A stretch of 63,801 bases of DNA from a virus, in IMG/VR virus record IMGVR_UViG_3300032236_000737, positions 1 through 63,801 of that record, one strand, 5' to 3'. Within the stretch, counting starts at the first letter, position 1. Every line of letters starts with the position of its first letter. The notes beneath the pieces are model-generated. The model saw only the letters and a program-made list of their open reading frames with translations, was not told the DNA's origin and did no database searches. Positions 7,244 to 14,915 of this stretch are shown here, one piece after another. A program made the position numbers and the translations under genes.

Positions 7244-8241
7244 CATATATTATAGTCGATACAGCTAATACATTCTTTCGTGCTAGACACGTAGTTCAAG
7301 GGTCAGCTGATATTAAACTTGGCATGGCATTTCATATTACTTTTAATAGTATTAAAAAGGCATGGCAAGACTTTGGCGGCAGTCATGTAGTGTTCTGCCT
7401 CGAAGGTCGCTCGTGGCGTAAGGATTTCTATACACCGTATAAAGCAAATAGAGCCGAAACTCGTGCGGCTATGACTGTTCGAGAACAAGAAGAAGATAAA
7501 TTGTTCTGGGAAGCATTTGACGAGTTTAAAAAATTTATTACAGAAAAGACTAACTGTACAATTTTACAACATCCACGGTTAGAAGCAGATGATTTAATTG
7601 CTGGATGGGTACAAAGTCATCTGGATGCAAAACATGTTATCATTTCAACAGACGGTGATTTCGCACAACTAATTAGCCCTACGGTTAGCCAATATAATGG
7701 TGTAGGTGATTTACATATTACACACGAAGGAATCTTTGATGCCAAAGGTAAACCCGTTAAAGACAAAAAAACAGGCGAGCCAAAACCAGCACAAGACCCG
7801 GAGTGGATGCTATTCGAGAAATGTATGCGTGGTGATACCAGTGATAATGTCTTCTCGGCGTATCCAGGTGTGCGTACTAAAGGTTCTAAAAACAAAGTTG
7901 GTCTTACTGAAGCGTTCGAAGACCGTAAATCCAAAGGATTTGCGTGGAACAATCTCATGCTTCAGAGGTGGACCGACCATAACGGCGTCGAACACAGAGT
8001 CTTAGAAGACTATCAACGTAACGTACAACTATGTGACTTAACAGCACAACCCGATGATATTAAACAATGTATTCGTGAAACTATTGAAGCAAATGCAGTA
8101 CCAAAAGATATTACTCAAGTAGGTATTCGTATGCTTAAATTCTGCAACACATGGGACATGAAAAAGATTGCAGACAACATACAAACGTATGCTGAGCCGT
8201 TCCAAGCAAAGTATCCAGAAAAATTAACCGAGGAGATTTAA
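7240..8241 (+). CDS. rnh: 5'-3' flap exonuclease (T4 RNase H type)
   Basis: A 333-residue member of the FEN1/T4 RNase H family, which removes RNA primers and 5' flaps during lagging-strand synthesis. The metal-binding acidic residues are visible in order: 'IVDTANTFFRA' near residue 7, 'EADDLIAG' near 116, 'STDGDFAQL' near 134 and 'GDTSDNV' near 201. The size fits the T4 protein (305 residues). An insert of charged repeats lies around 170-185. Confidence 0.85.
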   Translation: MTYIIVDTANTFFRARHVVQGSADIKLGMAFHITFNSIKKAWQDFGGSHVVFCLEGRSWRKDFYTPYKANRAETRAAMTVREQEEDKLFWEAFDEFKKFITEKTNCTILQHPRLEADDLIAGWVQSHLDAKHVIISTDGDFAQLISPTVSQYNGVGDLHITHEGIFDAKGKPVKDKKTGEPKPAQDPEWMLFEKCMRGDTSDNVFSAYPGVRTKGSKNKVGLTEAFEDRKSKGFAWNNLMLQRWTDHNGVEHRVLEDYQRNVQLCDLTAQPDDIKQCIRETIEANAVPKDITQVGIRMLKFCNTWDMKKIADNIQTYAEPFQAKYPEKLTEEI

Positions 8242-8242
8242 A

Positions 8243-8437
8243 ATGAGTGCAATTTCAGACAAACTAGTAAAAGTAAATGAAAACTTTACAATCAACCGTT
8301 ACGACAACGGCTTTATGATTGAAGTAGGCGGGCGTGACGACAATGACGATTGGAAAAGTGCCAAAGTTATTGTTAGTACAGAAGACGAACTAATCGACGC
8401 TATTAAAGAAGCATTGTCTTTGCCAGTGGCAGAGTAA
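8243..8437 (+). CDS. Small conserved phage protein
   Basis: A 64-residue protein one base after the flap nuclease gene, with AGGAG before its ATG. It folds as a small beta sheet plus helix by eye ('NFTINRYDNGFMIEVGGRD', 'TEDELIDAIKEAL'). Proteins of this pattern are frequent in T4-like phages, but their function is unknown. Confidence 0.55.
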   Translation: MSAISDKLVKVNENFTINRYDNGFMIEVGGRDDNDDWKSAKVIVSTEDELIDAIKEALSLPVAE

Positions 8438-8447
8438 GGAGATAAAC

Positions 8448-8951
8448 ATGGCAACATGGACCGTTAGCACACATTATAAAAAATCTTGCCAAGAAGTTGA
8501 ATTTTGGGTTCGACGTGAAGGCGAAGGAAAACTTATCGTTACTAACGGTTTCCGTTATGGCGAGTGGACTGTAGAAACTACAGACGACAATCCTCCAGAA
8601 TTTGAATTTACAGAAGTTCCAGGCGGTGATGGCAAGAAAGATAGCATCAATATGCTAGATTGCGAAGTTAATAACATTGAAAGTGTCGAGCTTGTTGAAA
8701 TGTTTGACGGCGGTTGCTGGTACGATATCGAGTTTGAAGATCTTACCGAAGAAGAGGAAGAAGAGATTCAAGAGTTTATCGACGAAAACAGTGTTTACGA
8801 ACTAGAAGATCGTGACGAAGATAGCTGGTACCAAGACGAAACCGAATGGTGGATTTGGGGTCCAATTGAAATTAAAAACGAAGACGGCGAAACTGTACGT
8901 ATTATCTGTGCAGATGCAGACGGCAATGTAGTTGACTTTAAGGAAGACTAA
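8448..8951 (+). CDS. Very acidic phage protein, first of a tandem pair
   Basis: A 167-residue, strongly acidic protein with runs of Glu and Asp and many Trp. The core 'CWYDIEFEDLTEEEEEEIQEF', followed by a Trp-rich block and 'IICADADGNVV', is matched in the next gene by 'CWFEFSDDITEEEQEHIKK' and 'SLCADDGEII'. The two are paralogues made by duplication. The charge could mimic DNA or bind basic host proteins, but there is no direct evidence. AAGGAG precedes the ATG. Confidence 0.6.
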   Translation: MATWTVSTHYKKSCQEVEFWVRREGEGKLIVTNGFRYGEWTVETTDDNPPEFEFTEVPGGDGKKDSINMLDCEVNNIESVELVEMFDGGCWYDIEFEDLTEEEEEEIQEFIDENSVYELEDRDEDSWYQDETEWWIWGPIEIKNEDGETVRIICADADGNVVDFKED

Positions 8952-9505
8952 TGCCCGTCTATCTAATCAAACCCTTGCATAAGAAAAGCATTTGCTGGCA
9001 TATTGAAATGTTCCGGGAAAATGCAGACGGTACAATTAGCTGGGTCAATGTCGATGATCACTATCGTTGGGGGCAAGGGTTTGTTGAAGAAGACATGGAT
9101 TGTAATTTGCCTTTAGAAGGCGATATACAAGCCCATGCCCGTACAGACTGTGGCTGGGGAGCAGAGCTAGATGACCAACATGCTTGTTGGTTTGAATTTA
9201 GTGATGATATTACTGAAGAAGAACAAGAGCATATTAAAAAATGCTACTTAGAAAGTGATCCGGACGATGAAGACGGTCGTGGAGGTGCCGCTTGGCTATT
9301 TGACGGCGCTCATGATTGGCAAGTTGAAGATGATTACTTGATAATAGATGCTCCTTATCAAGTTAGTCTGTGTGCAGATGACGGCGAGATTATTACAGAA
9401 AATGTTAAACTCCGCACCCGTGAGGAATTAGTAGAAGCCGCACGTAAATGGCAGGAAGAAAATAAAAGTAATAACTGGCCATTTGGTCCGGAAAATGCGG
9501 AATAA
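8951..9505 (+). CDS. Very acidic phage protein, second of a tandem pair
   Basis: A 184-residue acidic protein starting on the last base of the previous gene's stop (TAATG). It shares the 'W-x-E-F-x-D-(L/I)-T-E-E-E' core and the Trp/Asp-rich tail with its neighbour, and adds an N-terminal stretch with 'ICWHIEMFREN' and a helical C-terminus. Function unknown. A UUCG hairpin follows it. Confidence 0.6.
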   Translation: MPVYLIKPLHKKSICWHIEMFRENADGTISWVNVDDHYRWGQGFVEEDMDCNLPLEGDIQAHARTDCGWGAELDDQHACWFEFSDDITEEEQEHIKKCYLESDPDDEDGRGGAAWLFDGAHDWQVEDDYLIIDAPYQVSLCADDGEIITENVKLRTREELVEAARKWQEENKSNNWPFGPENAE

Positions 9506-9513
9506 ATACATAC

Positions 9514-9543
9514 ATTACTCAAGTGCCTTCGGGGCTGAGTAAT
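9514..9543 (+). promoter_or_regulatory. Intercistronic UUCG-type hairpin
   Basis: ATTACTCA (9514-9521) pairs perfectly with TGAGTAAT (9536-9543). Inside, GCC pairs with GGC around a TTCGG turn, with AGT bulged. No run of T follows, so it looks like an mRNA stability or processing element, similar to the C(UUCG)G hairpins between T4 genes, rather than a terminator. Confidence 0.6.
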
Positions 9544-9559
9544 ATCAAGGAGAAAAAAT

Positions 9560-10039
9560 ATGACAGAAATACACGCCAAGCCTATTGTGGATGGTAAATT
9601 TTGGATTGTAGAACAGGACGGTGAAAAAGTCGCTACTCTACAAAAGAAAGAAAACAACAAGTTTATTCTCAGTAGCACCACTGGGGAAGTAATGTTTAAC
9701 AAAAAGGACGACCTTACTAAGCAATTTGGTAAAGGATTTTTCCTTAACAGCCTTAAAGTCAAAGTTACACAAGACGATCCACACGAATGTCATGGATTTG
9801 CAACTAGTGTAAAACCATACAATGCAATGTATGACGTAAGACGCAAACTTCCATTGTTTACAAAAAGCAATCAAAGTAAAAGTTTGTATTGTGCAGGGTA
9901 TTATATTATTAAATTCAACAAAGGTTGGGTTAAGAGCTTTTGCCCTAAAGTAATTACGTTAGAACGCAATGAGTATCGCGGACCGTTTAAGACTGAGTTT
10001 GAAATGAAACAGGTACTTGCTAATGCAAAATCAGATTAA
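9560..10039 (+). CDS. Conserved phage protein of unknown function
   Basis: A 159-residue basic protein with AAGGAG before its ATG. The first 50 residues look like a beta domain ('GKFWIVEQDGEKVATLQKKEN'), the second half has four Cys and many Lys. I recall similar proteins in T4-like phages of aquatic bacteria, none with a known role. It follows the UUCG hairpin, which may set its expression apart from the acidic pair. Confidence 0.55.
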   Translation: MTEIHAKPIVDGKFWIVEQDGEKVATLQKKENNKFILSSTTGEVMFNKKDDLTKQFGKGFFLNSLKVKVTQDDPHECHGFATSVKPYNAMYDVRRKLPLFTKSNQSKSLYCAGYYIIKFNKGWVKSFCPKVITLERNEYRGPFKTEFEMKQVLANAKSD

Positions 10040-10268
10040 TCTAACACCTATTACACAATACTCGCAACTGCTAAAAGCGGCCGAGCTTGCACAACAGAAA
10101 GAGGTTAAAATACCTATTCAGCAGGCTCGACTGCTTAGTCTTGCTTTATTGGAAATACAAGATAAGTTAATACAAGACTACGAGAGTATGTATAATCAAC
10201 TTAAACAAACTGTTGAAACAGAGGTTGTTACAGTTGAATTAGACGGCGGAACGTTTGACGACAAATAA
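10023..10268 (+). CDS. Small helical phage protein
   Basis: An 81-residue protein that I start at ATG 10023 rather than at the TTG two codons upstream. It overlaps the previous gene by 17 bases. It is mostly helical, with 'QQARLLSLALLEIQDKLIQDYESMY' and an acidic end. No family is recognised. Confidence 0.5.
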   Translation: MQNQINLTPITQYSQLLKAAELAQQKEVKIPIQQARLLSLALLEIQDKLIQDYESMYNQLKQTVETEVVTVELDGGTFDDK

Positions 10269-10277
10269 GCTAAATAT

Positions 10278-10302
10278 ATGCGTACTTTATTCGGATACGC
10301 AT
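10278..10302 (+). promoter_or_regulatory. Hairpin directly before a start codon
   Basis: ATGCGTA (10278-10284) pairs with TACGCAT (10296-10302) around an 11-base loop. The hairpin ends two bases before ATG 10304 and occupies the place where a ribosome-binding site would be. No Shine-Dalgarno sequence is visible for that gene, so the hairpin may limit its translation. Confidence 0.5.
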
Positions 10303-10303
10303 C

Positions 10304-10588
10304 ATGTCAAGACCAAAGCCAAAAATACTGTTAGAAAGCATTAATAAAAAAACGTACAAAGCCGAGCAAATTTTAGAAGCGGAAGCCATTTGGGCTGTGT
10401 TTTATAAAAATGAGCCGTTTAATCTAAAAAGCTTCAATAGTCTAACCTCATACCCTGGTCCTAAATACAAGAAAGTTTCATTTAGTAATCCTGGCCATGC
10501 TCATAATTTGGCTAAGAAATTAAATCAAACTTTCAATACAGACGACTTTCAAGTTGTGATGTTAACGCAAGGCACTATTATAAAATGA
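10304..10588 (+). CDS. Conserved phage protein of unknown function
   Basis: A 94-residue basic protein. 'ILEAEAIWAVFYKNEPFNLKS' and 'YPGPKYKKVSFSNPGHAHNLAKKLN' form a pattern I recall as conserved in T4-like phages, with no function. It has no clear ribosome-binding site, and a hairpin lies just before its ATG. The stop overlaps the next start (ATGA). Confidence 0.6.
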   Translation: MSRPKPKILLESINKKTYKAEQILEAEAIWAVFYKNEPFNLKSFNSLTSYPGPKYKKVSFSNPGHAHNLAKKLNQTFNTDDFQVVMLTQGTIIK

Positions 10589-10992
10589 TAACACGCGATG
10601 CCCTTACTAAGATTTTTTTACAGCAATGGGGCAAAACTATAGACGATGCAAATGTTAAAATATTTGGTCGTAAATGGTGGCAAAGTACTAGAGCAGGTAA
10701 ACAAACTAACTTCCGTCTAAGCGAAGAAGGTTATGAATTTTTGGTTAGTGAATTGGAATTAAAAGAGTACGAGATTCCATTTACCGAACCGATTGAACTA
10801 AGTCCCCAAACTATTATATTTTTGGAAAGGTATGTGGATTGTCCATATTACTTAACTCCAATGTCAATTACAGTATTCTCAGAACGCAAAGGTTTTGAGC
10901 TAATGTTGTTTTCGGACGACATTAGAAAATTTGGTTTAATTAAAGCTATGAATGAGCGAGAAAAAGAACTCGCAAGCACAGATAACAGTTGA
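10585..10992 (+). CDS. Conserved phage protein of unknown function
   Basis: A 135-residue alpha/beta protein coupled to the previous gene by ATGA. It contains 'WGKTIDDANVKIFGRKWWQST', a beta-rich centre, and 'PYYLTPMSITVFSERKGFELMLFSDDI'. No catalytic motif is visible. Its stop codon lies within the -35 box of the promoter for the downstream ATPase gene. Confidence 0.55.
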   Translation: MITRDALTKIFLQQWGKTIDDANVKIFGRKWWQSTRAGKQTNFRLSEEGYEFLVSELELKEYEIPFTEPIELSPQTIIFLERYVDCPYYLTPMSITVFSERKGFELMLFSDDIRKFGLIKAMNEREKELASTDNS

Positions 10993-11017
10993 CATAGACC
11001 TTTATTTCCTATACAAT
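10989..11017 (+). promoter_or_regulatory. Sigma70-like promoter for the MoxR-type ATPase gene
   Basis: TTGACA (10989-10994) and TACAAT (11012-11017) are 17 bases apart. The -35 box is a perfect match and the -10 box matches at five of six positions. Transcription would start near 11024, leaving a leader of about 45 bases with AGGAAG before ATG 11071. Confidence 0.7.
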
Positions 11018-11070
11018 ACATACTTACACAGCGTTATTCTAAATAACATTTTTTTAAGATAGGAAGTAAC

Positions 11071-12159
11071 ATGCCAGAAATTGTCAGTCGTACAGTAGGC
11101 CCTAATGGCGCCAAAAAAGCTCTTCGCAAAGCATTTAAAAATAAGCGTCCAATTTTCCTTTGGGGCCCTCCAGGTATTGGCAAATCAGACATTATTAAAC
11201 AGTTGGGTACAGAATCCGAAGCTCACGTAATTGATGTACGTTTGAGCTTGTGGGAACCTACTGACATTAAAGGTATTCCATATTTCGATTCCAACGACGG
11301 CACAATGCGTTGGGCACCTCCAAGCGAATTGCCTAGCCAAGAGCTAGCAAATCAGCATAATCAAATCATCCTGTTCTTGGACGAAATGAACTCTGCGGCT
11401 CCTGCTGTACAAGCGGCCGCTTATCAACTTATTCTTAACCGCCGTGTAGGTACATATCACTTGCCAGACAATGTCGTGCTAGTTGCGGCTGGTAACCGTG
11501 AGACTGACAAAGGTGTTACATTCCGTATGCCTGCTCCGTTGGCTAACCGTTTTGTTCACTTGGAAATGCAAGTTGACTGGGACGACTACTTTGAATGGGC
11601 TGTTGACAACAAAGTACACCAAGACGTTATTGGTTTCTTGTCATTCAGTAAAAAGTCGCTTTACGACTTTGATCCAAAGAGCTCAAGCCGTGCGTTTGCT
11701 ACTCCACGTTCTTGGTCATTTGTAAGCGAATTGCTTACAGACAACGATGTGGATACAGACACACTAACTGATTTGGTTTCAGGCTCAGTTGGTGAAGGTT
11801 TGGCAGTTAGCTTTATGGCACACCGTAAAGTTGCATCAAAGATGCCTAACCCAAGCGATATTTTGAGTGGCAAAGTTAAAAAGATGGACTCAAAAGAAAT
11901 TTCAGCTATGTACTCACTTACTATTAGTTTGTGCTACGAGTTGAAGGATGCTTGCGACAAACACGCTAAAAACTGGAATGACCAAGTTAACTACTTCTTC
12001 GAATTTATGATGAATAACTTCGAAACAGAATTGGTTATTATGGGTACTAAGGTTGCGTTGAGTCAATACAAGTTGCCATTGGATCCAGACGAAATTAAGT
12101 GTTTCGACGACTTCCATAGCAAGTACGGTAAGTACATTAGCGCCGCAACTGAAAAGTAA
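11071..12159 (+). CDS. MoxR-type AAA+ ATPase
   Basis: A 362-residue AAA+ protein. Walker A is 'GPPGIGKS' at residues 32-39 and Walker B is 'ILFLDEMN' near residue 100. Sensor 1 ('AAGN') and the 'LANRF' arginine-finger region follow. This is the MoxR subgroup, whose members act as chaperones for VWA-domain partners. The next gene encodes exactly such a partner (metallopeptidase plus VWA-like domain), so the two probably form one ATP-driven complex. The target is unknown. The gene has its own promoter, and a UUCG hairpin follows its stop. Confidence 0.85.
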   Translation: MPEIVSRTVGPNGAKKALRKAFKNKRPIFLWGPPGIGKSDIIKQLGTESEAHVIDVRLSLWEPTDIKGIPYFDSNDGTMRWAPPSELPSQELANQHNQIILFLDEMNSAAPAVQAAAYQLILNRRVGTYHLPDNVVLVAAGNRETDKGVTFRMPAPLANRFVHLEMQVDWDDYFEWAVDNKVHQDVIGFLSFSKKSLYDFDPKSSSRAFATPRSWSFVSELLTDNDVDTDTLTDLVSGSVGEGLAVSFMAHRKVASKMPNPSDILSGKVKKMDSKEISAMYSLTISLCYELKDACDKHAKNWNDQVNYFFEFMMNNFETELVIMGTKVALSQYKLPLDPDEIKCFDDFHSKYGKYISAATEK

Positions 12160-12175
12160 TTCGGTTTAAGGCTAT

Positions 12176-12204
12176 TTGACACCACCTTCGGGTGGTGTTA
12201 TAAT
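12176..12204 (+). promoter_or_regulatory. Consensus sigma70-like promoter for the VWA/metallopeptidase gene
   Basis: TTGACA (12176-12181), 17 bases, TATAAT (12199-12204): both boxes are perfect. The start of transcription should be near 12211, followed by AAAGGAG at 12218-12224 and GTG 12230. Most of the -35 box and all of the spacer are also a hairpin, listed separately. Confidence 0.85.
12179..12198 (+). promoter_or_regulatory. C(UUCG)G hairpin inside a promoter spacer
   Basis: ACACCACC (12179-12186) pairs perfectly with GGTGGTGT (12191-12198) around TTCG, giving an 8-bp stem with the very stable UUCG tetraloop. It starts 20 bases after the ATPase stop codon. The bases that follow are TATAATATA rather than a T run, so it is a poor intrinsic terminator but a good RNA 3' end or stability element for the upstream mRNA. 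Confidence 0.8.
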
Positions 12205-12229
12205 ATATACATATAGTAAAGGAGCTTCT

Positions 12230-13417
12230 GTGGCACATACCGATCCAATTATTGACAAAATCATCGTAGCCCGTGTGGGTCTACTACTTCGCCATCCTTT
12301 CTTTGGTAACATGGCTACACGCCTAAAAATTGAAGAAGGTTCAGAATGGATGGGCACCGCGGCAACAGACGGTCGCACCATTTTCTTTAATCGCAAATTT
12401 TTCGAACCACTTACAATTAAACAAGTAGAGTTCGTTATTGCTCACGAAATTTTGCACAATGTTTTCGATCATATGAGTCGTCGTGAACAACGCAATCCGC
12501 GTATTTTTAACATTGCCGCTGACTATTGCGTTAACGGACAAATTGTGCGCGATCGTATTGGTGATCACAATATCGAAGGCATTACAATCTTCCATGACCA
12601 AAAGTACTACGGTATGGGTGCTGAAGAAATCTATGATAAGATTTTTGACGAAATGGACGAAGAGGAACTTAACCAGTTGGGTCAACTATTGGACGACCAC
12701 ATTGACTGGGGTGAAGATGGTAAGGGCAATGGTCAGCCAAAATACTCTAAAGAAGAACTAAAACAAATTCGTGACGAAATTCGCGAAGCTACTATGCAAG
12801 CCGCTCAAGCGGCGGGTGCGGGTAATACACCTGCTAGTGTACAGCGTATGATTAAGGACTTAACAGAGCCTAAGATGAACTGGCGTGAAATCTTGCGTCA
12901 GCAAATCCAAAGCACTATTAAGAACGACTTTACATTCATTCGTCCTAACCGCAAGGGCTGGCACATGAATGCAATTTTGCCAGGTCAACAGTTTCAAGAA
13001 ACTATCGACATTTGCGTTTCAATCGACATGTCAGGTTCCATTGGTGACGAACAAGCAAAAGATTTCTTAACAGAGATTAAAGGCATTATGCAAGAGTACC
13101 GAGACTTTAAAATTAAAGTATGGTGCTTTGATACTAAAGTTTACAATGAACAAGACTTCGACGGCTACAGCATGGACGAGTTTGACAACTACCAACCAAT
13201 GGGCGGTGGTGGTACTGAGTTTGATGCTAACTGGGAATACATGAAGGAAAATGATATTCAACCTAAAAAGTTTATCATGTTCACCGACGGTTATCCTTGG
13301 GGCAGTTGGGGTGATGAAAACTACTGTGATACAGTATTCATTATTCACGGTAATGATAAAATTGTTCCTCCATTTGGAGAGTACGCATATTACGAAGCTA
13401 TCAAGGAACACGCTTAA
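12230..13417 (+). CDS. Putative metallopeptidase with VWA-like domain
   Basis: A 395-residue protein that starts with GTG 12230, six bases after AAAGGAG. An upstream in-frame TTG at 12176 belongs to the promoter and is rejected. The zinc-peptidase helix 'HEILHNVFDH' (HExxH) is at about residue 72. The VWA-like part starts near 260 with the MIDAS motif 'DMSGS' (about 266-270), followed by 'FTDGYPWG' near 351. This is the DUF2201-type peptidase/VWA layout. It is the expected partner of the MoxR-type ATPase just upstream. Whether it cleaves protein is not known. Confidence 0.8.
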   Translation: MAHTDPIIDKIIVARVGLLLRHPFFGNMATRLKIEEGSEWMGTAATDGRTIFFNRKFFEPLTIKQVEFVIAHEILHNVFDHMSRREQRNPRIFNIAADYCVNGQIVRDRIGDHNIEGITIFHDQKYYGMGAEEIYDKIFDEMDEEELNQLGQLLDDHIDWGEDGKGNGQPKYSKEELKQIRDEIREATMQAAQAAGAGNTPASVQRMIKDLTEPKMNWREILRQQIQSTIKNDFTFIRPNRKGWHMNAILPGQQFQETIDICVSIDMSGSIGDEQAKDFLTEIKGIMQEYRDFKIKVWCFDTKVYNEQDFDGYSMDEFDNYQPMGGGGTEFDANWEYMKENDIQPKKFIMFTDGYPWGSWGDENYCDTVFIIHGNDKIVPPFGEYAYYEAIKEHA

Positions 13418-13704
13418 TGGCATTAAAGAACGGCAAACCCAATCCTTTAGATTATTACAACCTACGTAGGGTCGAGTTTGCCTGCCCGCATTTTAAATAT
13501 ACAAGTATTGACAAATACAACCCAACTGTAGTCAAATCCGTCGATGCTTGGATACGCAAGAATCTAAATAATAGGTATTATGTAGGACAGGGAATTACCT
13601 TAGATAATACCAACACCTTAGTGTATAACACCCGTATTGGTTTCGAATCCGAGAAGGAACTAAGTTTTTTCACGATTGCCTGTCCTCTATTACAGACTAG
13701 ATAA
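13417..13704 (+). CDS. Small conserved phage protein
   Basis: A 95-residue protein starting on the last base of the VWA gene stop (TAATG). It is a mixed alpha/beta protein with 'YNLRRVEFACPHFKYTSID' and 'VDAWIRKNLNNRYYVGQGI'. No motif is recognised. Coupling suggests it is made together with the VWA protein. Confidence 0.55.
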   Translation: MALKNGKPNPLDYYNLRRVEFACPHFKYTSIDKYNPTVVKSVDAWIRKNLNNRYYVGQGITLDNTNTLVYNTRIGFESEKELSFFTIACPLLQTR

Positions 13705-13730
13705 TTATATTAGTACTTTAAGGAGACACT

Positions 13731-13982
13731 ATGACTGATACCGTACAGCAAAATACAGGAGCCGAATCTGCACCAGATGCGGCACAACAAAACAACGAAT
13801 TGACCATCAACGATTTACAATCATTAAAAGTAATCATTGATATTGCTAGCTCACGTGGCGCATTTAAGCCTAACGAAATGGTAGCAGTTGGTCAAGCATA
13901 CAATAAGCTAGATGCATTCTTAGCTAACATTGCAAAACAAGCAGAAGCACAAAAAGCAGCCGCAGGCGCAACAGGAGCTTAA
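13731..13982 (+). CDS. Small conserved phage protein
   Basis: An 83-residue protein with AAGGAG before its ATG. The core 'LTINDLQSLKVIIDIASSRGAFKPNEMVAVGQAYNKL' is familiar from many T4-like phages of aquatic hosts as a short protein of unknown function. The ends are rich in Ala, Gln and Thr and probably disordered. Confidence 0.65.
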   Translation: MTDTVQQNTGAESAPDAAQQNNELTINDLQSLKVIIDIASSRGAFKPNEMVAVGQAYNKLDAFLANIAKQAEAQKAAAGATGA

Positions 13983-13983
13983 T

Positions 13984-14595
13984 ATGGCCGAATTAAAACA
14001 TGTGGCCCGTGTTAAGGCTACTAACAAAAAATGTGTAGTAGTTTATCGCACGTTGCCAGGTGATGCACATCATTGCCTAATTGTACCAACAGAAAATATG
14101 CCAGACATCTATCACGATGCTCTTATTAATCTAGTAGAAAGTGGCTCTGGTCAAGATGCATATGAATTTGCAGACGCATTAGACCGCACTCAATTTCCGG
14201 ATGGTAGCAACATGCTCCGCTGGCTACATGGAAACGGTCGCTTAATTAAAGCTCAAACTGGCGAAATTGAAATGACTCCAACCACTGCTTACAGCATTTT
14301 ATTGTCTGAATTAAATCAGATTATTGCTGAACAGCGCGGAGTTGCAGTTGACGATTTGTCTATCAAATCAAATACTCCAGAAAAATCAGAAGCTCGTCCA
14401 CTAAGCGAAATGGATAAAGAAACTGCTACAGTTACACAAGAAGTTGCAACTCCAGCAATCGCTACTCCAACATCGTTTGATAGCCCAGAAGCTGAAGCAA
14501 AGTACTATCGCAGTCAAGCAGATAAACTTAGCAAGGAAGCGGCTAACTTCCGCCGTAAAGCAGAGGAATTGGCTCCGACCAAGAAGAAAGAATAG
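13984..14595 (+). CDS. Conserved phage protein with disordered C-terminal part
   Basis: A 203-residue protein starting at ATG 13984, after AGGAG, one base past the previous stop. Residues 1-120 make a compact domain ('RVKATNKKCVVVYRTLPGDAHHCLIVP', 'YHDALINLVES'). Residues 125-203 are rich in Glu, Ala, Thr and Lys and end in a helix. I recall the N-terminal domain from T4-like phages, function unknown. Confidence 0.6.
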   Translation: MAELKHVARVKATNKKCVVVYRTLPGDAHHCLIVPTENMPDIYHDALINLVESGSGQDAYEFADALDRTQFPDGSNMLRWLHGNGRLIKAQTGEIEMTPTTAYSILLSELNQIIAEQRGVAVDDLSIKSNTPEKSEARPLSEMDKETATVTQEVATPAIATPTSFDSPEAEAKYYRSQADKLSKEAANFRRKAEELAPTKKKE

Positions 14596-14915
14596 TGACT
14601 AACTCGGGAAGACATCTTCCCAAGGAAGTCATTGAGCATTGGCCAGAGGTATTCGAAGATGTACGGTTAAATTCTGTACCCATGGAATATCTTAATACCG
14701 TACTGATCAATTTTAAAGATGGCAAGACTTGGGAAATCAAAATAACACAGCAGACAAAGCGTAATGGATGGGGTGCCTTTGAACGAAGTTTGTCAGAACT
14801 TTGTAAAAATTACGAAACTAAGATTAGTGATATTGATTTTAAACTAGATACACATAAAGTTAAAAAAGATATAGAACGAAGTACACAAAAATTTTTAAAG
14901 AAAAAGAAGTTATAA
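14595..14915 (+). CDS. Conserved phage protein of unknown function
   Basis: A 106-residue protein that begins with GTG sharing the last base of the previous TAG stop (TAGTG). 'DGKTWEIKI' and 'ERSLSELCKNYETKISDIDFKLD' are followed by a very basic end ('TQKFLKKKKL'). It may bind nucleic acid through that tail. It directly precedes thyX without a gap. Confidence 0.55.
   Translation: MTNSGRHLPKEVIEHWPEVFEDVRLNSVPMEYLNTVLINFKDGKTWEIKITQQTKRNGWGAFERSLSELCKNYETKISDIDFKLDTHKVKKDIERSTQKFLKKKKL

Noticed and set aside
6703-7299. 198-codon open frame on the minus strand
   Set aside because: It is the complement of the 6788-7243 gene, whose Lys/Ala/Glu-rich codons leave the opposite strand open.
12176-12229. 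TTG start at 12176 for the VWA/metallopeptidase gene
   Set aside because: These codons are the promoter and hairpin. GTG 12230 has a good ribosome-binding site and begins downstream of the predicted transcript start.
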